DNA of 64,000 nt from Camelus bactrianus (GCF_048773025.1 NC_133570.1:21612001-21676000); one strand, 5' to 3'; positions 1 to 13,029 are shown, numbered from the stretch's first letter. Numbers and translations are program-made. The notes: generated by a model from the sequence alone, not told the origin.

Positions 1-1151
1 CTGTTTGGGATATAACCCCTCTTTAAGAACGTGTGGCATAAATATTATTCCCTGGTCTGTTTTATGCCTTTCTTGGTAAAGTTTTCACCATAAAGCCTTT
101 TGAATTTTCACATGTCAGGTTGGCTGTTTCTGTGATCGGTGGCAAACAAAGGAAAGGCATCTTTCTTTTGATTTTCTTTTCCATTTTATTCTGACACTTT
201 CATTGCTCTGCTGTGTCTTCTATCTCTGCCTGGAGTTCACTTTTGCATAGGCAGGAATATAAACTTATATATTTTCCAAATGAAGAGACAATCTCGTGGA
301 TTTGTTGAATATAAACACAATTTTTATCAAACCCTAAATCATTGACATATCACATCCTCTCTGTGGTTCTGTTGATCTAATGATCAGTTCCCATGTCCGT
401 TCTACCCCATTTTAATGATTTTTGCTTGACAGTGTATTTCGGTACCTGGCAGAGAACGACCCTGTCATTATTACTGATTGAAAATATTTGCATCTGTTGT
501 CTGTCATTATTGTCACTGTTCGACTTTGGAATCAGTTTAGTAATTTTTAAAAATTATCCCTTTGGTGCTGTGTTAGTAATTTCATAGAATAGACGGGCCC
601 TTTGTGGAGAATTGATGTCTTTCTCTATTGTGTGCCTTAGTCAAGGTGCATTAGGTTTTATCCATGTGAATGTTGCACATTTTGTGTTAAGTTTTTTCCT
701 AGGGGTTTTAAGAGAATTTCTATTGAAGTTGTAAATGTTTCACCAGTTTCCTATCCTGGATAGTTATGTCCTGTGTCAGACGAAACCTGACTTTCTGTTA
801 TCATCCTTGTATGGTCATTTTTCTTAACACTCATATTATTTCCAATTCTACTCCTCCTGAGTGTCTTGGGATAATTTTACTTAAGTACACTAACCCATTA
901 TCTTCAAAGAGCAACTTTATCTCATTATTCCTAACACTCCTACCCCCTCATCTCATTCCGTTGGCTCAAATCTGTGGAATATCTTGACTAGTGGAAAGTA
1001 ATTATGGGAACCCAGGAATTTAAAGCAGTTTTACCTCTAAGTGGGAACTTTTCTAAAAGTTTTGCGAGACATCCTTTATCACATTGAAGATGTTTCTTTA
1101 GATGATCAACTTAATACAATGCTGGCTGTTTCTTTTCTTTAAATCAGAAAC
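1..1151 (-). mobile_element. Ancient LINE-1 remnant (antisense), copy A
   Basis: AT-rich sequence that reads as the reverse strand of an old L1 ORF2: for instance the 'gttaagttt.ttcctaggggtttta' stretch near 690-712 and the 'ggttctgttgatctaatgat' stretch near 364-383 resemble familiar antisense L1 text. It has no long reading frame and is heavily decayed. Two further copies exist at about 35.9 and 62.7 kb, so it was in the unit before the block duplication. Subfamily not determined. Confidence 0.6.
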
Positions 1152-4100
1152 ATTGTTTCAAATGCTCCAACAAAAAGACGCAGAGTGGCAGACTGGTTAA
1201 TAAAGCAAGAACCTTCTATATGCTGCATACAAGAGACCCAGTTAAGTGAGAAGGACACATATAGATTGAGAGTGAAAGGATGGAAAAGGATATTCCAAGC
1301 AAATGGTAAAGCCAAGAAAGCAGGTATAGCAGTACTCATTTTGGACAAAATAGGCATTAACATAATGCCCATAAAGAAAAAAGAAAGAATGGCATCTTAT
1401 AATGATTAAAAGAGTAATAAAAGATGAGAATATTACACTCATTAATATATATGCACTCACGATTGGAGCACCTAAGTAATTAAAACAATTACTAAGAGAG
1501 ATAAACGGGCAAACTGATGAGACTAATATCATTGTGAGAGATTTTAACACCATATTAACATGACTAGACAGATCTTCCAGAGAAGGTAAATAAGACAACA
1601 AAGGAATTTAATGATACAATAGAAAAATTAGAGTTGGTAGATATTTTAAGAGCATTACACACCCCCAAAAATAAGATATACATTCTTTTCAAGTGCACAA
1701 GGAACGTTTTCTAGGATTGATCATGTACTTGGGCACAAAAGAAGCCACAACAATTTTAAGATGATAGAAATTATCTCGAGTATCTTTACTGATGACAATG
1801 CCATGAAACTAGAAATCAATTACAGAGAAACAAAGGAGAAAAAAGGAAAGTATGGAGATTAGAAAACATGCTATTAAAAAACCAATGGGTCAATGATGAA
1901 ATAAAAGCTGAAATTAAAAAATACCTTGAGAGAAATGAAAAGTTAAAACACAACCACACATAATTAATGGGATGCAGCAAAGGCAGTACTAAGAGGAAAG
2001 TTAACAGTGATACAGACCTTCCTCAAGAAACAACAATGTCAAATAAAAAATCTAACCCACCAGCTAAAAGAATTAGAAACAGAAGAGCAGAAAAATCCAA
2101 AAGGCAGCAGAAAGAAGGAAATAATAGAGATCAGGGAGGAAATAAATTAGATAGAGATTAAGAAAACAATAGCAAAATCAACCAAAGCAAAACCTGGTAT
2201 TTTGAAAAAGTAAATAAAGTCAACAAACCTCTGGACAAATTCACAAAGAAGAAAAAACAGAGACCACAAATAAGAAAATAAGAAAAGAAAATGGGGAAAT
2301 TACAACAAATAACAGAAATACAGAATAGCATACAAGAATATTATGAAAAACTATATGGAACCAAAATGGATAACTGAGAAGAAACATACAGTTCACCAAG
2401 ACTGAATCAAGATGAAACTGACCACTTGAACAATCGATCACTTGAAGTGAAATCGAATTAGCAATACAAATATCCGTACAAATAAAAGTCCATGACTGGT
2501 CGGCTATGCAGGGGAGTTCTACCAAACATACAAAGAAGAACTCATACCAGTCCTTCTCAAACTCTTCCAGAAGACTGAAAAGGCGGGAATACTCCCAAAC
2601 TCATTCTATGAAGCCACCATCACCCTGATACCAAAAACAGGCAAAGAAACAACCAAAAAAGAGAATTACAAACCAATATCACTGATGATAAATCCTTACC
2701 AAAATGTTAGCAAATAGTATCTAAAAGCACATAAAAAAGATTACACATCATGATTAAGAGGGGTTCATCCCAGGGACACAAGGGTGGTTCAACATACGCA
2801 AGTCAATCAATGGAATCCATCCAATCATCAAGAGAAAGGACAAAAACCACATGACCATCACAATAGATGCAGAAAAAGCATTTGATAAAATTCAACACCC
2901 ATTTATGATAAATACTCTCACCAAAGTGAGTATAGAGGGAACATATCTCAACATAGTAAAAGCTATATATGACAAGCCTACAGCCAGCATAGTACTCAAT
3001 GGTGAAAACCTAAAAATCTTCACACTAAAATCTGGGACAAGACAAGGCTGCCCACTATCACCACTCCTATTCAACATAGTCTTGGAAGTCCTAGCCACAG
3101 CAATCAGGCAAGAGAGAGGAATAAAAGGGATCCAAATTGGAAAAGAACAGGTAAAAGTGTTACTATATGCTGATGACATGATACTATATATAGAAAACCT
3201 TACGAGGTCCACAAAAAAAAATACTAAAGCTGATTGAAGAATTCAGGAAGGTAACAGATTATAAGATTAACATTCAAAAATCAGTTGCATTTCTGTACAC
3301 TAACAATGAATCAACAGCAAAAAGAAAATAAAGAAACAATCCCCTTTAAAATAGCACCCAAACTAATAAAATACCTAGGAATAAATCTAACCAAGGAGGT
3401 GAAAGTATTATGCACAGAAAACTATAAACCATTGACGAAGGAAATTGAAGAAGACTTAAAGAAATGGAAAGATATCCCATGCTCCTGGATTGGAAGAACC
3501 AATATTGTTAAAATGGTCACACTGACCAAGGCAATCTACAGATTTAATGCAATCCCTATCAAATTACCCAGGACATACTTCACAGAACAAGAACAAATCA
3601 TAATAAAATTTATATGGAACCACAAAAGACGGAGAATTACCAAAGCATGACTGAAAAAAACAAAGAGGTGGGAGGCATGACACTCCCAGACTTCAGACAA
3701 TACTATAGAGCTACAGTAATTAAAACAGCATGGTACTGATACAAAAATAGACATTTGGACCAATGGAACAGAATACACAGCCCAGAAATGAACCCACAAA
3801 CTTTTGGTCAACTAAACTTTGACAAAGGAGGCAAGAATATACAAAGGAATAAAGACAGTCTCCTCAGCAAATGGTGTTGGCAAAACTGGACAGCAGCATA
3901 TAAAGCAATGAAGCTAGAACACTCCCTTACACCATACACAAAAATAAACTCAAAATGGATCAAAGACTTAAACATAAGACAAGATACAATAAACTACCTA
4001 GAAGAAAATATAGGCAAAATATTATCTCACAAACATCTCAAAAATGTTCTCCTCGGGCACTCTAGCCAAGCAATAGAAATAAAAGCAAGAACAAAGAAAT

Positions 4101-5248
4101 GGGACCTAATTAAACTTACAAGCTTCTGCACAGAAAAGGAAACCATAAGTAAAACAAAATGACAACCTACAAATTGGGAGAATATTCTTGCAAATGAAAC
4201 CGACAAAGGCTTGATCTCCAGAATATATAAGTAGCACATATGACTTAATAAGAAAAAAACAAACAACCCAATCCAAAAATGGGCAGAAGATCTAAACAAG
4301 CCATTCTCCAAGGAAGGAATACAAATGATCAATAGGTTCATGAATAAAATGCTTAATATCACTAATTATCAGGGAAATGCAAATTAAAACTACAATGAGT
4401 TATCACCTCACACACTGAGAATGGCCATCATTCCAAAGTCTACAAGTGACAAATGCTGGAGAGGCTGTGGAGAAAAGGGAACCCTCCTACACTGCTGGTG
4501 GGAATGCAGTTTGGTGTAGCCACTGTGGAAAACAGTATGGAGATTCTTCAAAAGACTAGGAGTACACTTACCATCTGACCCAGGAATACCACTCCTGGGC
4601 ATATATCCAGAAGCACCCAACTTCAAAAAAGCACTCACACCCCAATGTTCATAGCAGCACTATGTACAATAGCCAAGACATGGAAACAGCCTAAATGTCC
4701 ATCAACACATGACTGGATAAAGAAGAGGTGGTATGAGTATGCAGTGGAGTAGTATTCAGCCATAAAATATGACAACATATTGCCATTTGCAGCAACATGG
4801 ATGCTCCTGGAGAATGTCATTCCAAGTGAAGTAAGCCAGAAAGAGAAAGAAAAATACAATATGACACCTCTCTTATATGGAATCTACAAAAAAAAAAAAG
4901 AACATAAATACAAAACAGAAACAGACTCATAGACATAGAATACAAACTTGTGGTTGCTGGGTGTTGGGGGTGTGAAGGGTAAGACTGGGAGTTCAAAATT
5001 TATAGATACTGACAGGAATGTGTAGAATAGATAAACAAGACTATACTGTATAGCACAGGGAAATATATACAAGATCTTGTGGTAGCTCACAGCAAAAAAA
5101 AAAAAAATGTGACAATGAATATATGTATGTTCATGTAGAACTAAAAAATTGTTCTCTACACTGAAATTTGACACAACATTGTAAAATGACTATAACTCAA
5201 TAAAAAATGTTTTAAAAAACACAAAGCAAACAATAAAAGAAAAAAGAA
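1152..5248 (+). mobile_element. 5'-truncated LINE-1 (artiodactyl-type), ORF2 to poly-A
   Basis: A LINE-1 truncated close to the ORF2 start. The endonuclease N-terminus is visible at about 1,185-1,409 (DWLIKQEPSICCIQET, GWKRIFQANG), the reverse transcriptase at 2,851-3,237 ([25 protein letters not shown] with the YxDD active site) and the ORF2 C-terminal part to about 4,400. A 3' UTR and an AATAAA-containing A-rich tail end near 5,248. ORF2 is split by many stops and frame changes between 1,410 and 4,160, so it is not coding. AGAAAC occurs at both edges (1,146-1,151 and 5,249-5,254), consistent with a short target-site duplication. The element sits inside the older antisense L1 of block A and is absent from blocks B and C. 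Confidence 0.93.
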
Positions 5249-5254
5249 AGAAAC

Positions 5255-6003
5255 AAGGGTTGAATTTACACTGCTATTCTAGTAATTTTATGTCCAAAAG
5301 CTTACGTGCCTACCTTAAATACAGCCATGACCAAATCATCCTGCTGCTGAGATGAAAATTGCTGTTCCCAGGTAACCTGCCAGCTTAGAAAACTATGTTG
5401 GGAGAGAAAACCAGATTTGGCAAAGCCTGAGATTCTTCTCGTCATAAACCCTTAGAGCATGACTGGGGTGTTTTCTTTCCTTTCTCTGTGTATTTTAGTG
5501 ACATTTTTGTGTTACAGTTGGATAGCTCAGACAGAGGGTGATTCAGTGAGGGCAAAACATTTAGCGATAACACCAGGCTTCTGGCCTGGGGAGACACCTA
5601 CTGATGTGAGGATAAGGAGAGAGAGTTAACTTCTCAGGGAAATTGAGGAGTCCAGATGGGGAATGTTAAGTCTGTGGTGTCTGTAGGGCATTCATGCAGA
5701 GATGTGTTCAGAAGGCAAAATGAGTGTAAAAGTAGAGCTAAAAAGAGGTGTCAGGACTGGAAATAGGGATTCAAGACCCCTGGGCAGTTGTCAGAGAGCA
5801 CAGTGTGGATCAGAGGAGGAGACAATTGGAGAGCACAGTGAACTGGGAAGGGACCTCAGACTTGACTGGGTTGGGGATTTTGGTGGCCTTGACCTGAGAA
5901 GTGTCAGGGAGAGATGTGGGTGTGAGGGAGGGGGCTCTTCACACTCTGTCCCAGAGCGTGAAATGGTGCCTGGCAGATCGATGCGTGGGAGCCATGGTTG
6001 GAC
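5255..6003. other. Block-A single-copy-like spacer
   Basis: Resumes the unit sequence interrupted by the L1; matches about 37,022-37,765 in block B. Several short open frames exist but none is conserved in frame between the copies, and no gene is recognised. Confidence 0.6.
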
Positions 6004-6236
6004 AGATGGACAGAGGATGGGTAGATGATGGATGGATAGATGGATGATGGATGGGTGGATGCTGAACGGATTATGGAGGGATCATGAATAATGGATAGAT
6101 GGATGGATGAGGGATGATGGATAATCAATGGATGGATGTAGGGAAGATGGATGGATGATGGATGGATGGATGCTGAATGGATGATGGAGGAATGATGGAT
6201 AATGGATGGATCATGGATGATAATGGATGGAAAGTC
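6004..6236 (+). repeat. TGGA/GATGGATG tandem satellite, copy A
   Basis: About 230 bp of imperfect ATGGATGG and GATGATGG repeats with occasional CTGAA interruptions. The same satellite lies at 37,765-37,975 in block B, with a different repeat pattern, so it has drifted since duplication. Confidence 0.9.
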
Positions 6237-6662
6237 GGAAACACAGTGATATGAGAGATCAAAGGAGGCTTCACGAAAGAGGTGGAACTGAACTGTGTCT
6301 CAGCAGCTTGAGACAATGGAGCAGGGCATCCCCATGTGGGAGCACCAGTAGTCAGGAATGACTTGGTGTCCACAGGCCCAGGAAGGAAGCCACCTGGCTG
6401 GACTGTGAGAAAGTGTTATTCAGGAACACTCAGAGGCGCTAAAATGAGGCCAGGAGTGTTCGGGCAGGTCCGAGCCAGGTCAGGACTCCCTCTGCCACAC
6501 CACATGGCCACCTGGCGGCAAGTGGTCCTCACATTTCTGACCCCCATGCCCTGGCACCTCCAGAGGGGACAGGTTCTCAGAGCCGCCACCCCATTTCCAG
6601 CGCAAAGTGGCCAGCTGACAAGCTCCATTGATAAAGCAAAACATTCATTGGACCTTTATGAT

Positions 6663-7180
6663 TGAGGTGGGAAGCCCCATAAAAAAGACTAGCAGGACCC
6701 CCAGGTGGGGCAACTACTCTCCTGCCAGCACCATCAAATTCCCTGGCCCAGCTTGATTATCTCACTTTTGCCTCTGAAATGGCTTATTTCCAGGAAAGTA
6801 TAACTTACACCTAAAATTTTATTGGTTCCCTGAGCTAACTCCTGATTGGTCCATTTCTAGTAGTTCATTTGCATTTAGCTCCCTCCTGATTGGTTATTTC
6901 TCTCACTCCTGATTGGTCCATTTCCCTCACTCATGATTGGTCCATTTCTACAATGTTTCTTACTAATTAGTCACCTTTGTTATACCTTATTTGCATAGGA
7001 TGTTACAAAATGTTGCCAAGTCTAGAGTGATAGCCTATAAAAGCGTATGTAAACCTGCACATAGGGTCCAGAGCTCACAGTGTTAACTCCCCTGGGCCAG
7101 CTGGTGTGATAAACCTGAGTTCTCCAACTCTCCGAAGGCTGCTTGCTCTCTCGCCTGGATCCAGGTTGCCATCACAACTG
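6663..7180 (+). mobile_element. Retroviral LTR fossil (class I ERV-like), copy A
   Basis: A solo-LTR-like fossil of about 0.5 kb. It begins TGAGGTGGGAAGCC, carries a cluster of CTGATTGGTC (CCAAT-type) boxes, ATTTGCAT at 6,867-6,874 and 6,989-6,996, a TATAAAAGC box near 7,037, and a downstream poly-A-signal region before a CTTGCTCTCTCGCCTGG-type stretch. This order is typical of gammaretrovirus-like (ERV1) LTRs. No internal retroviral sequence adjoins it. A second copy is at 39,801-40,290. The 3' edge is uncertain. It predates the block duplication. Confidence 0.72.
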
Positions 7181-7194
7181 AAATGAGCTGAAAT

Positions 7195-8962
7195 GACTCG
7201 TACTTTAAACACATGAAAGTGGTTTTGTGTGAATGAACTTTATGGGGAAAATGCAAAGGAAGCTGGCAGAGCCCTTGGGTCCCATGGTTCTTGTCTGAGC
7301 ACATGATGCAGAGTGGAGAGTGACTGGGGCCTTCAGTATAGAGTTTTCAGACTGGCTGTCTGATTGGAAGTGGGGCATGAAGGAAGGGAAAGAGATGGTG
7401 ACGACTGCTGGAGGTTTGACTTTTCTCGTGCATTTGTGTGGGATATTTTACCTTTTTTTAAAAAAATAGTTGTGTTTGTGAAGAGAATCATCAGCTTTAA
7501 TTTGACCTCAGAGAAGTAGTTAAGAATAGTTTTTTTGTGTATTTTCAATTTCTCTGCTTTGTTTTCATTGGCTATTAACAATAGTTTGTGCAAGTGGTCC
7601 TTTTGCCACTCCACCGGTGACATTTGTTGTTCCTGATTTCAGTTTCATGTGTGTGCACATGTATCTAGAAGAGTTTTACACGAGAAAGTGGACTACTGAG
7701 GTGGGAGCCCTGCGTTTGCTCCCGGTGCTACCTGAACGTGGGACAGGGGACAGGGTGGCTCCTCGTGAATATTAGAGGTTTGCTTCTTGGAAGAAGTTCC
7801 TGCACACGTGGAAGTTTCCTGGGGCTCCTCCATGGCTTTCCCGTGACAGGACTGTGCTGATCCATGTCCCCTTCCTGATGAATTTCTGAGCTTTTACTGC
7901 TTAATTGTTTTCTCAAATAACAGACATGATTATCTAAACAAATGTATAAAATAAGAAGCATAAAAATGATGGAAACTTACCCAAGCAATAGTGATGAATC
8001 AAAATGATCAATTCCCACAGAGTTCTTCCTTTCTCCCTAATCCCAGATGCCAAAAGTTTCCCACCGTTAACCACGGAGTCACTTCTCCTGTGCTCCCAAA
8101 ATTCACTTGGTATAAATAGCTGCCTCACAGGCATAACCTGGTGCCAGGGCTGCAGCGGGATGGGCTAGGTAGTCCTGGGGTGAGCATCTGGGACACCTGG
8201 TGTGGCAGGTGACCCACCCCATCCCAGAGGGAGTTCATGGAGAAAGAGAAGTGAGCTTAGAGGGGAATCAAGTGATTCAGGGGTCCTGGTACTGAGTAGG
8301 AGGGCAAAGGGAGACGAGGGGAGGGTGGCACCAGAGGGATATCCATCCCAGACTCAGCTGCATCCCTGGTGCACGATTGGCACCACTTGAGGCCAGCAGG
8401 GGGCAGCAACAGCCTGGACTTGGGGACAGTATTTGCTGCTTGTATGAAGTTACAAGAGCTGCCTCCCACGGAACCCCTCCTATGCCCCACAGCATTGGTG
8501 CCCCAACAATTCATCTTCAGAAGTCCTAATAAATGGCCCAGGGCTCAGGCTCAGGCTACACTGGCAAAACACCCCAGAAGCAGAGGATGGAGGGATGTGA
8601 GAACTCTCCCAACAGTGGGTAAGAAGGAATTGAGGTGATGCTAGTCCCCAGTTCTGCCTTTAATTCCTGGGAAATAGGGCAATGGGATCTTGTACCCACC
8701 TGGGACTCTGTCCTCTCCTTTCCCCATTAGCACCGATGGGACGTCTGGGATTCCTCACACAGGAACCACAATGTCCCTCACCAGGAAAGGTGGGAAATCC
8801 CTGGGCTGCATCAATTTCACACACGCTGTCATGGACTCAGTCTGTCCTGACTCCACATGTGATGAAAGAGTTAATTGACTAGAAAGGTCTGCTGTCCACG
8901 GATAGAGAAGTGTCCAGAATCAAGTCCAGGTCAGGGGGTGGGGCAAGCAGTGGCAGGAACAG
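7195..8962. other. V1 upstream region
   Basis: Matches 42,690-44,458 upstream of V8. It contains a conserved TATAAATAG at about 8,112 (also near 43,613), a CTCF-like motif at 8,393-8,408, and no recognisable gene. Short ORFs here are not conserved in frame between the two copies. Confidence 0.6.
8393..8408 (+). promoter_or_regulatory. CTCF-like motif upstream of V1
   Basis: CCAGCAGGGGGCAGCA, a close match to the vertebrate CTCF core, 682 bp before the V1 start codon. Binding is inferred. Confidence 0.65.
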
Positions 8963-9011
8963 ATTTGCTTGGAGGCCACGCCCACCTCTGCAGCAGGGGG
9001 AGGGAATAAGA
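8963..9011 (+). promoter_or_regulatory. V1 promoter: octamer variant and TATA-like box
   Basis: ATTTGCTT (one mismatch to the octamer ATTTGCAT) at 8,963-8,970, followed by GAATAAGA about 65 bp before the start codon. The mismatch may weaken Oct binding. Confidence 0.75.
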
Positions 9012-9074
9012 GAGGTCTGGGGGCCAGGCCCAGGGTTGGGGGCTCAGAAGGCAATGCTCTGGGGCATGTCCACC

Positions 9075-9543
9075 ATGGCCTGGGCTCTGCTCCTTGTCAC
9101 CCTCCTCACTCAGGGCACAGGTGAGGCTCCAGGGAAGGGACATGGGGACATCTGGCTGATTCGTTTTGTCTCTATCCTCAGGGTGATCTGGGGCCCACGC
9201 ATGAGCTGACCAGAATGTGTTTTTGCTCTTTTCAGGGTCGTGGGCCCAGTCTGCCCTGACTCAGCCTCCGTCTGTGTCTGGGACTTTGGGAAAGATGGTC
9301 ACCATCTCCTGCGTTGGAACCAGCAGTGACACTGGGGGCTATAACTACATCTTGTGGTATCAACAGCTCCCAGGAACGGCCCCCAAACTCCTGATATATG
9401 AGGTCAATAAACGGGCCTCAGGGATCCCTGATCGCTTCTCTGGCTCCAGGTCTGGCAACACGGCCTCCCTGACCATCTCTGGGCTCCAGTCTGAGGAGGA
9501 GGCTGATTATTTCTGTGCCTCATATACAACTAGTAGCACTGCG
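9075..9543 (+). CDS. IGLV2: V1: immunoglobulin lambda variable segment, IGLV2-like
   Basis: Germline V-lambda segment encoding the leader and the variable domain up to CDR3 of a conventional light chain. Leader exon 9,075-9,120 ([16 protein letters not shown], hydrophobic signal peptide), GT donor at 9,121, acceptor TTTTCAG ending at 9,235, V exon 9,236-9,543. The mature start is [12 protein letters not shown]; Cys23 lies in TISCVGT, Trp41 in LWYQQ and Cys104 in DYFCASY, and CDR3 germline residues are ASYTTSSTA. No stop or frameshift. FR2 reads [13 protein letters not shown], which is IGLV1-like. Two extra in-frame ATGs precede the usual start (9,054 and 9,066), unique among these genes; the downstream ATG has the best initiation context (ACCATGG). 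Octamer and nonamer are both imperfect, so use may be reduced. Its block-B counterpart is V8. Confidence 0.95.
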
Positions 9544-9582
9544 CACAGTGGTCCATGGTCATGGGGAAGTGAGACCACAGCC
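9544..9582 (+). other. V1 recombination signal (23-RSS)
   Basis: Consensus heptamer CACAGTG 9,544-9,550, 23-bp spacer, nonamer ACCACAGCC 9,574-9,582, which departs from ACAAAAACC at several bases. Confidence 0.9.
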
Positions 9583-11639
9583 TGCCCTGAGCCCTCAGAC
9601 TCCCCATGGCTCTTCCTCTGCTGGTTGGCCATCTGCTTCTGTTGTTGAAGCATCAGAGCTGAAAGGAGACCTGCGACCCAGCAGAGGAAGGAGGACAAAG
9701 AAGAGGGCATGGTTTTCCTGTTTATTTTCCCTTCTCTTTGTCCTTCATCTGAGCAGGCTGAGCCGGGGGTCGGGGACAGACCCTGGGTCTCTCACAGTTG
9801 CCCTCTCCTCGCCTGGTAGCCCTGTCCGGGAACCGCCCTGCAGGGGGAAAGTCTCCCCAAGACGATGGGCTCCTTGCAAGGTGGCTCCGAATAGAGGCTG
9901 CCCTGGCGGGTGTCTCCCTCATTCGTCTTAACATCAGGACGCACATCCCCGTGAGGAGCCAGCGCCGGTTCTAGGTGGAATCCCTGCTAATCTAACAATG
10001 GTGAGAATTCAATTTTAAAGTGGGCACATGGGTACTGGGTCCAATATTTACATTTTCTTGAAACTGGGAGACAGTTTTCAAATGGAACCTTTCATAAAAT
10101 TGAAGTTATGTGAATTCCTTAAACCAATGAGATGAAAAACAAAGTGCACTAGGAATCTATTTGCTGCATAACAGGTCCCCCCACACCTACAAGGTAAGAG
10201 AAAAACAGTTGGCATCCGGTGTTTTCTGGCTTCTACAACCTGGAGCAGCTCTTTTCTGTGCTTGTGTCTCCTGGTTCTCATGAAGGTGCAGCCCTGTGTC
10301 AGCCGGGCTGTTTCATTGAAGGCTCCTCTATGTTTGGAAGCACTCCCGCCCAGTCAGGCTCACCCCTTGCCTGCCATGTGCCCGCTTTTCCTCACCACAT
10401 CATCCTCCTGATAAATCTGATTTTTAAACCTTGCCAATTAGGCCCCATATTTTCCACATTCCATACTAGTGTCCACGTGAATAGTCATTTTTCTTCATCC
10501 CAGCATTTTCTGTTGGACCAGTATCACAGGTCTTACTATCTATCGGGTCATAGCTCTGGTGTATTGCTGAGAATCGTCACCAGGTACATTTCTAGATTTT
10601 ACATTCATTGCAGTAATAGCTGCTTCTAGGTTTGTGGTCCAGGAATCAGTGTTTTTACTCTCCCGGAATAGGCTCTGTTACTTCCTGCCCTCCCCCATGG
10701 CTGTGGGAGAGCGGGGCGTTCTGTCCCTCTGTCTGCTCCCCTGTTCTCTCTTTTCCTATGGGACATCCATCTGCATTTATAACTCACCTTACATTTTTGT
10801 TAGAAAGCCTTTTTTTTAAATTGACAATGACCTCAATATGTCTGTACACATGTTGAGAAGTCATAGCCTTCAAATTATACTGAGATGTGACATCAAATAT
10901 CCCTCTGAATGTCCTCACTCCGGGCTTGCAGTTTAAACAACAGTCTGGCTCTTTATGGACAGATGTGTACGTTTGTTCATGAGCATCTGAGCAGTGGTCA
11001 GTCTTGTGTCCTCCCACGAGCCCTGCCCTCTCCTGTCCCCCTGCCAGGTCCCTAACATTTAATACACACTAGCTTAAGAGACTCTCATTTTGCCTCTGTA
11101 GCATGATCAGAAAATTTTGGACAAGTTTTGATTCAATCTTTGAAACACATTTGGAAATACACATCGTAACAAATATCTGGCTTCCAGGATAAATTATATC
11201 TTGATTCTCTGCATTTCAATGAAAAGAAAAACTCTGAACACAAGGAAACAGATTCAGGTGAAAACCATCCATTCCCTTGTGTCCCCATCAAATGTGATGG
11301 CCCAACTTTATTTGGACTGCACGTGGGGACAGAGCTCAGCAGTGAAGGTGGATGTTGGGGTGTCTGCATAACCTGGCAGTGGGAACTGTTGGGGTGTGCA
11401 CGGAGGGAATTATCCCTCACAGTCCACAGCAAATTTGGGTTCTGCACAGGGGAGGTCCAGGGGTCCTCTCTAGGTTTCTTCTTCTGAAGCAGAGATGAAG
11501 TATCCCTGATGACATTAACTTCCAAAAAAAAAAAAACTCACAAATCTCATTTTTCTGCTGGATTATATGCATACTGTTCGCTGTCTGTCTTTATATTTGT
11601 AACACACAAGTACAATTCATTAAAAAAAATCCAATGAAG

Positions 11640-11752
11640 AATCACAGTCATCATCTATCAAAATTCATCAAATTGGACACCTGAAATGTATGTAGTTGAC
11701 CTTACAGGAATCACACCTCAATAAATGTGTTAATAATAAAAAAAAAAAAACA
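11640..11752 (+). mobile_element. LINE-1 3'-end fragment with A-tail
   Basis: A 'ggacacctgaaatgtatgta' stretch, then CTCAATAAA and a run of A, like old L1 3' ends. It lies in the 1.6 kb that is missing from the V3-V4 duplicate. Family assignment tentative. Confidence 0.4.
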
Positions 11753-13029
11753 AGAATCACAGTAAAACATGTTAAATGAAGCACGTTCGTGTGGGTGGTT
11801 TGTATTACTTATGATCCCACTGAAAACTTTTTAAAGGAGAAAATACAGAAGAAAGCAATGGACATTAGTTTGTGTTTTGGAGAAACAGCAGCTGGACTAT
11901 GTGTGTATTTTCTCCAGAACAAGGACAGTCCGTGTGCTGCCTGGCAGAGGAGTCCCTCCTAATACTGGGGACCCCACAAGAGAGGCACTTGGTGTCCTGA
12001 GGTGAATAGCGGGGGCTCAGGGAGCACATGAGGTCAACGTGCTTGTTGCTCCAGCAGCTTCCGGGAGGGCACCTGGGGCTGCATCTGGGCTTCCCCCTTT
12101 GGATCCAGGAACCACAGAGAGAACCCAGAGTGGTGTGGACAGGAGCCCACACTGAAAGTCAGGGGGGCAGAAGTTGGAATGTGGACAGGAGATTGTTCTG
12201 GAGGTGCTATGTTGACAGTGGGGAGCAGCAGAGAGTTTTCAGTGCTCAAGACTGAGTAAACCCTTGGGGTGACCTGGGAGTGGTGACTTCAGTGCAAACC
12301 ACGATGCCCTGATCCTATTTATCCTTGGGCACAGAGGGGAGAGAAGGGGGGAAGCCTTAGACCCTGCCTGTTTACTCAGGTCATCCTGTGTCCAGGGTCC
12401 CCAAGACCTCAGGCCACAGTTTTTGTCACTAAGAAGACTTCTAAGATCCTAGAGACTCAACCTTGTCGCTGTGATTTCCTTCAGGAGACAAAGCAGAGCC
12501 AGCAAAGGGCAGCAGAGGATGAGGTGAAGTCCAAGAAAACCAGGAGAAGCTTCCAGGAGACCTGTCCCAGGGGAGCCACAAGGAAGGGCTTCTTCCCCAG
12601 CATCAAATCGTGACAATGTCCGAGAAGAATTGTGTCCCAGGGAGGCTCCTCAGGCCCTCAAGGTTCTTACCCTCCCAGGGGGCTAGTGTTCTAGGCATCC
12701 TCTGCCTGGCAACCACTGAAATTCTGGCCTTTCGGGGGAAGTCAGTGGATGAGTCTAAACCATAAGTTTACATAAACCTGTAGGTTCTGCAGGCCATTCT
12801 TATGGGAAAAGAGTCAGAATCTTCCTGAAATCAAATTCCCAGACAAAAACCAAGGGCCTGTCTTGCAAGCAGGTCTTTCCAAGGATTTTATTCTCAACCT
12901 ATGGGCAGCTCTTCCCTGTACAAATCCTGTGTGTGTGCCTGCCCCTGAGATGAGGATCTAGATACAAGGAAAACCCAACTTTCACCATCAAGTCAGGTTT
13001 GGTTCTATCTCAGGCTGTGCTCTCTCTCT

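Noticed and set aside
2851-3237. Reverse-transcriptase frame as a gene
   Set aside because: It is part of the decayed L1 ORF2 at 1,152-5,248, not a host gene.
6004-6236. CRISPR-like array
   Set aside because: Short contiguous GATGGATG repeats without unique spacers, in a mammalian locus.
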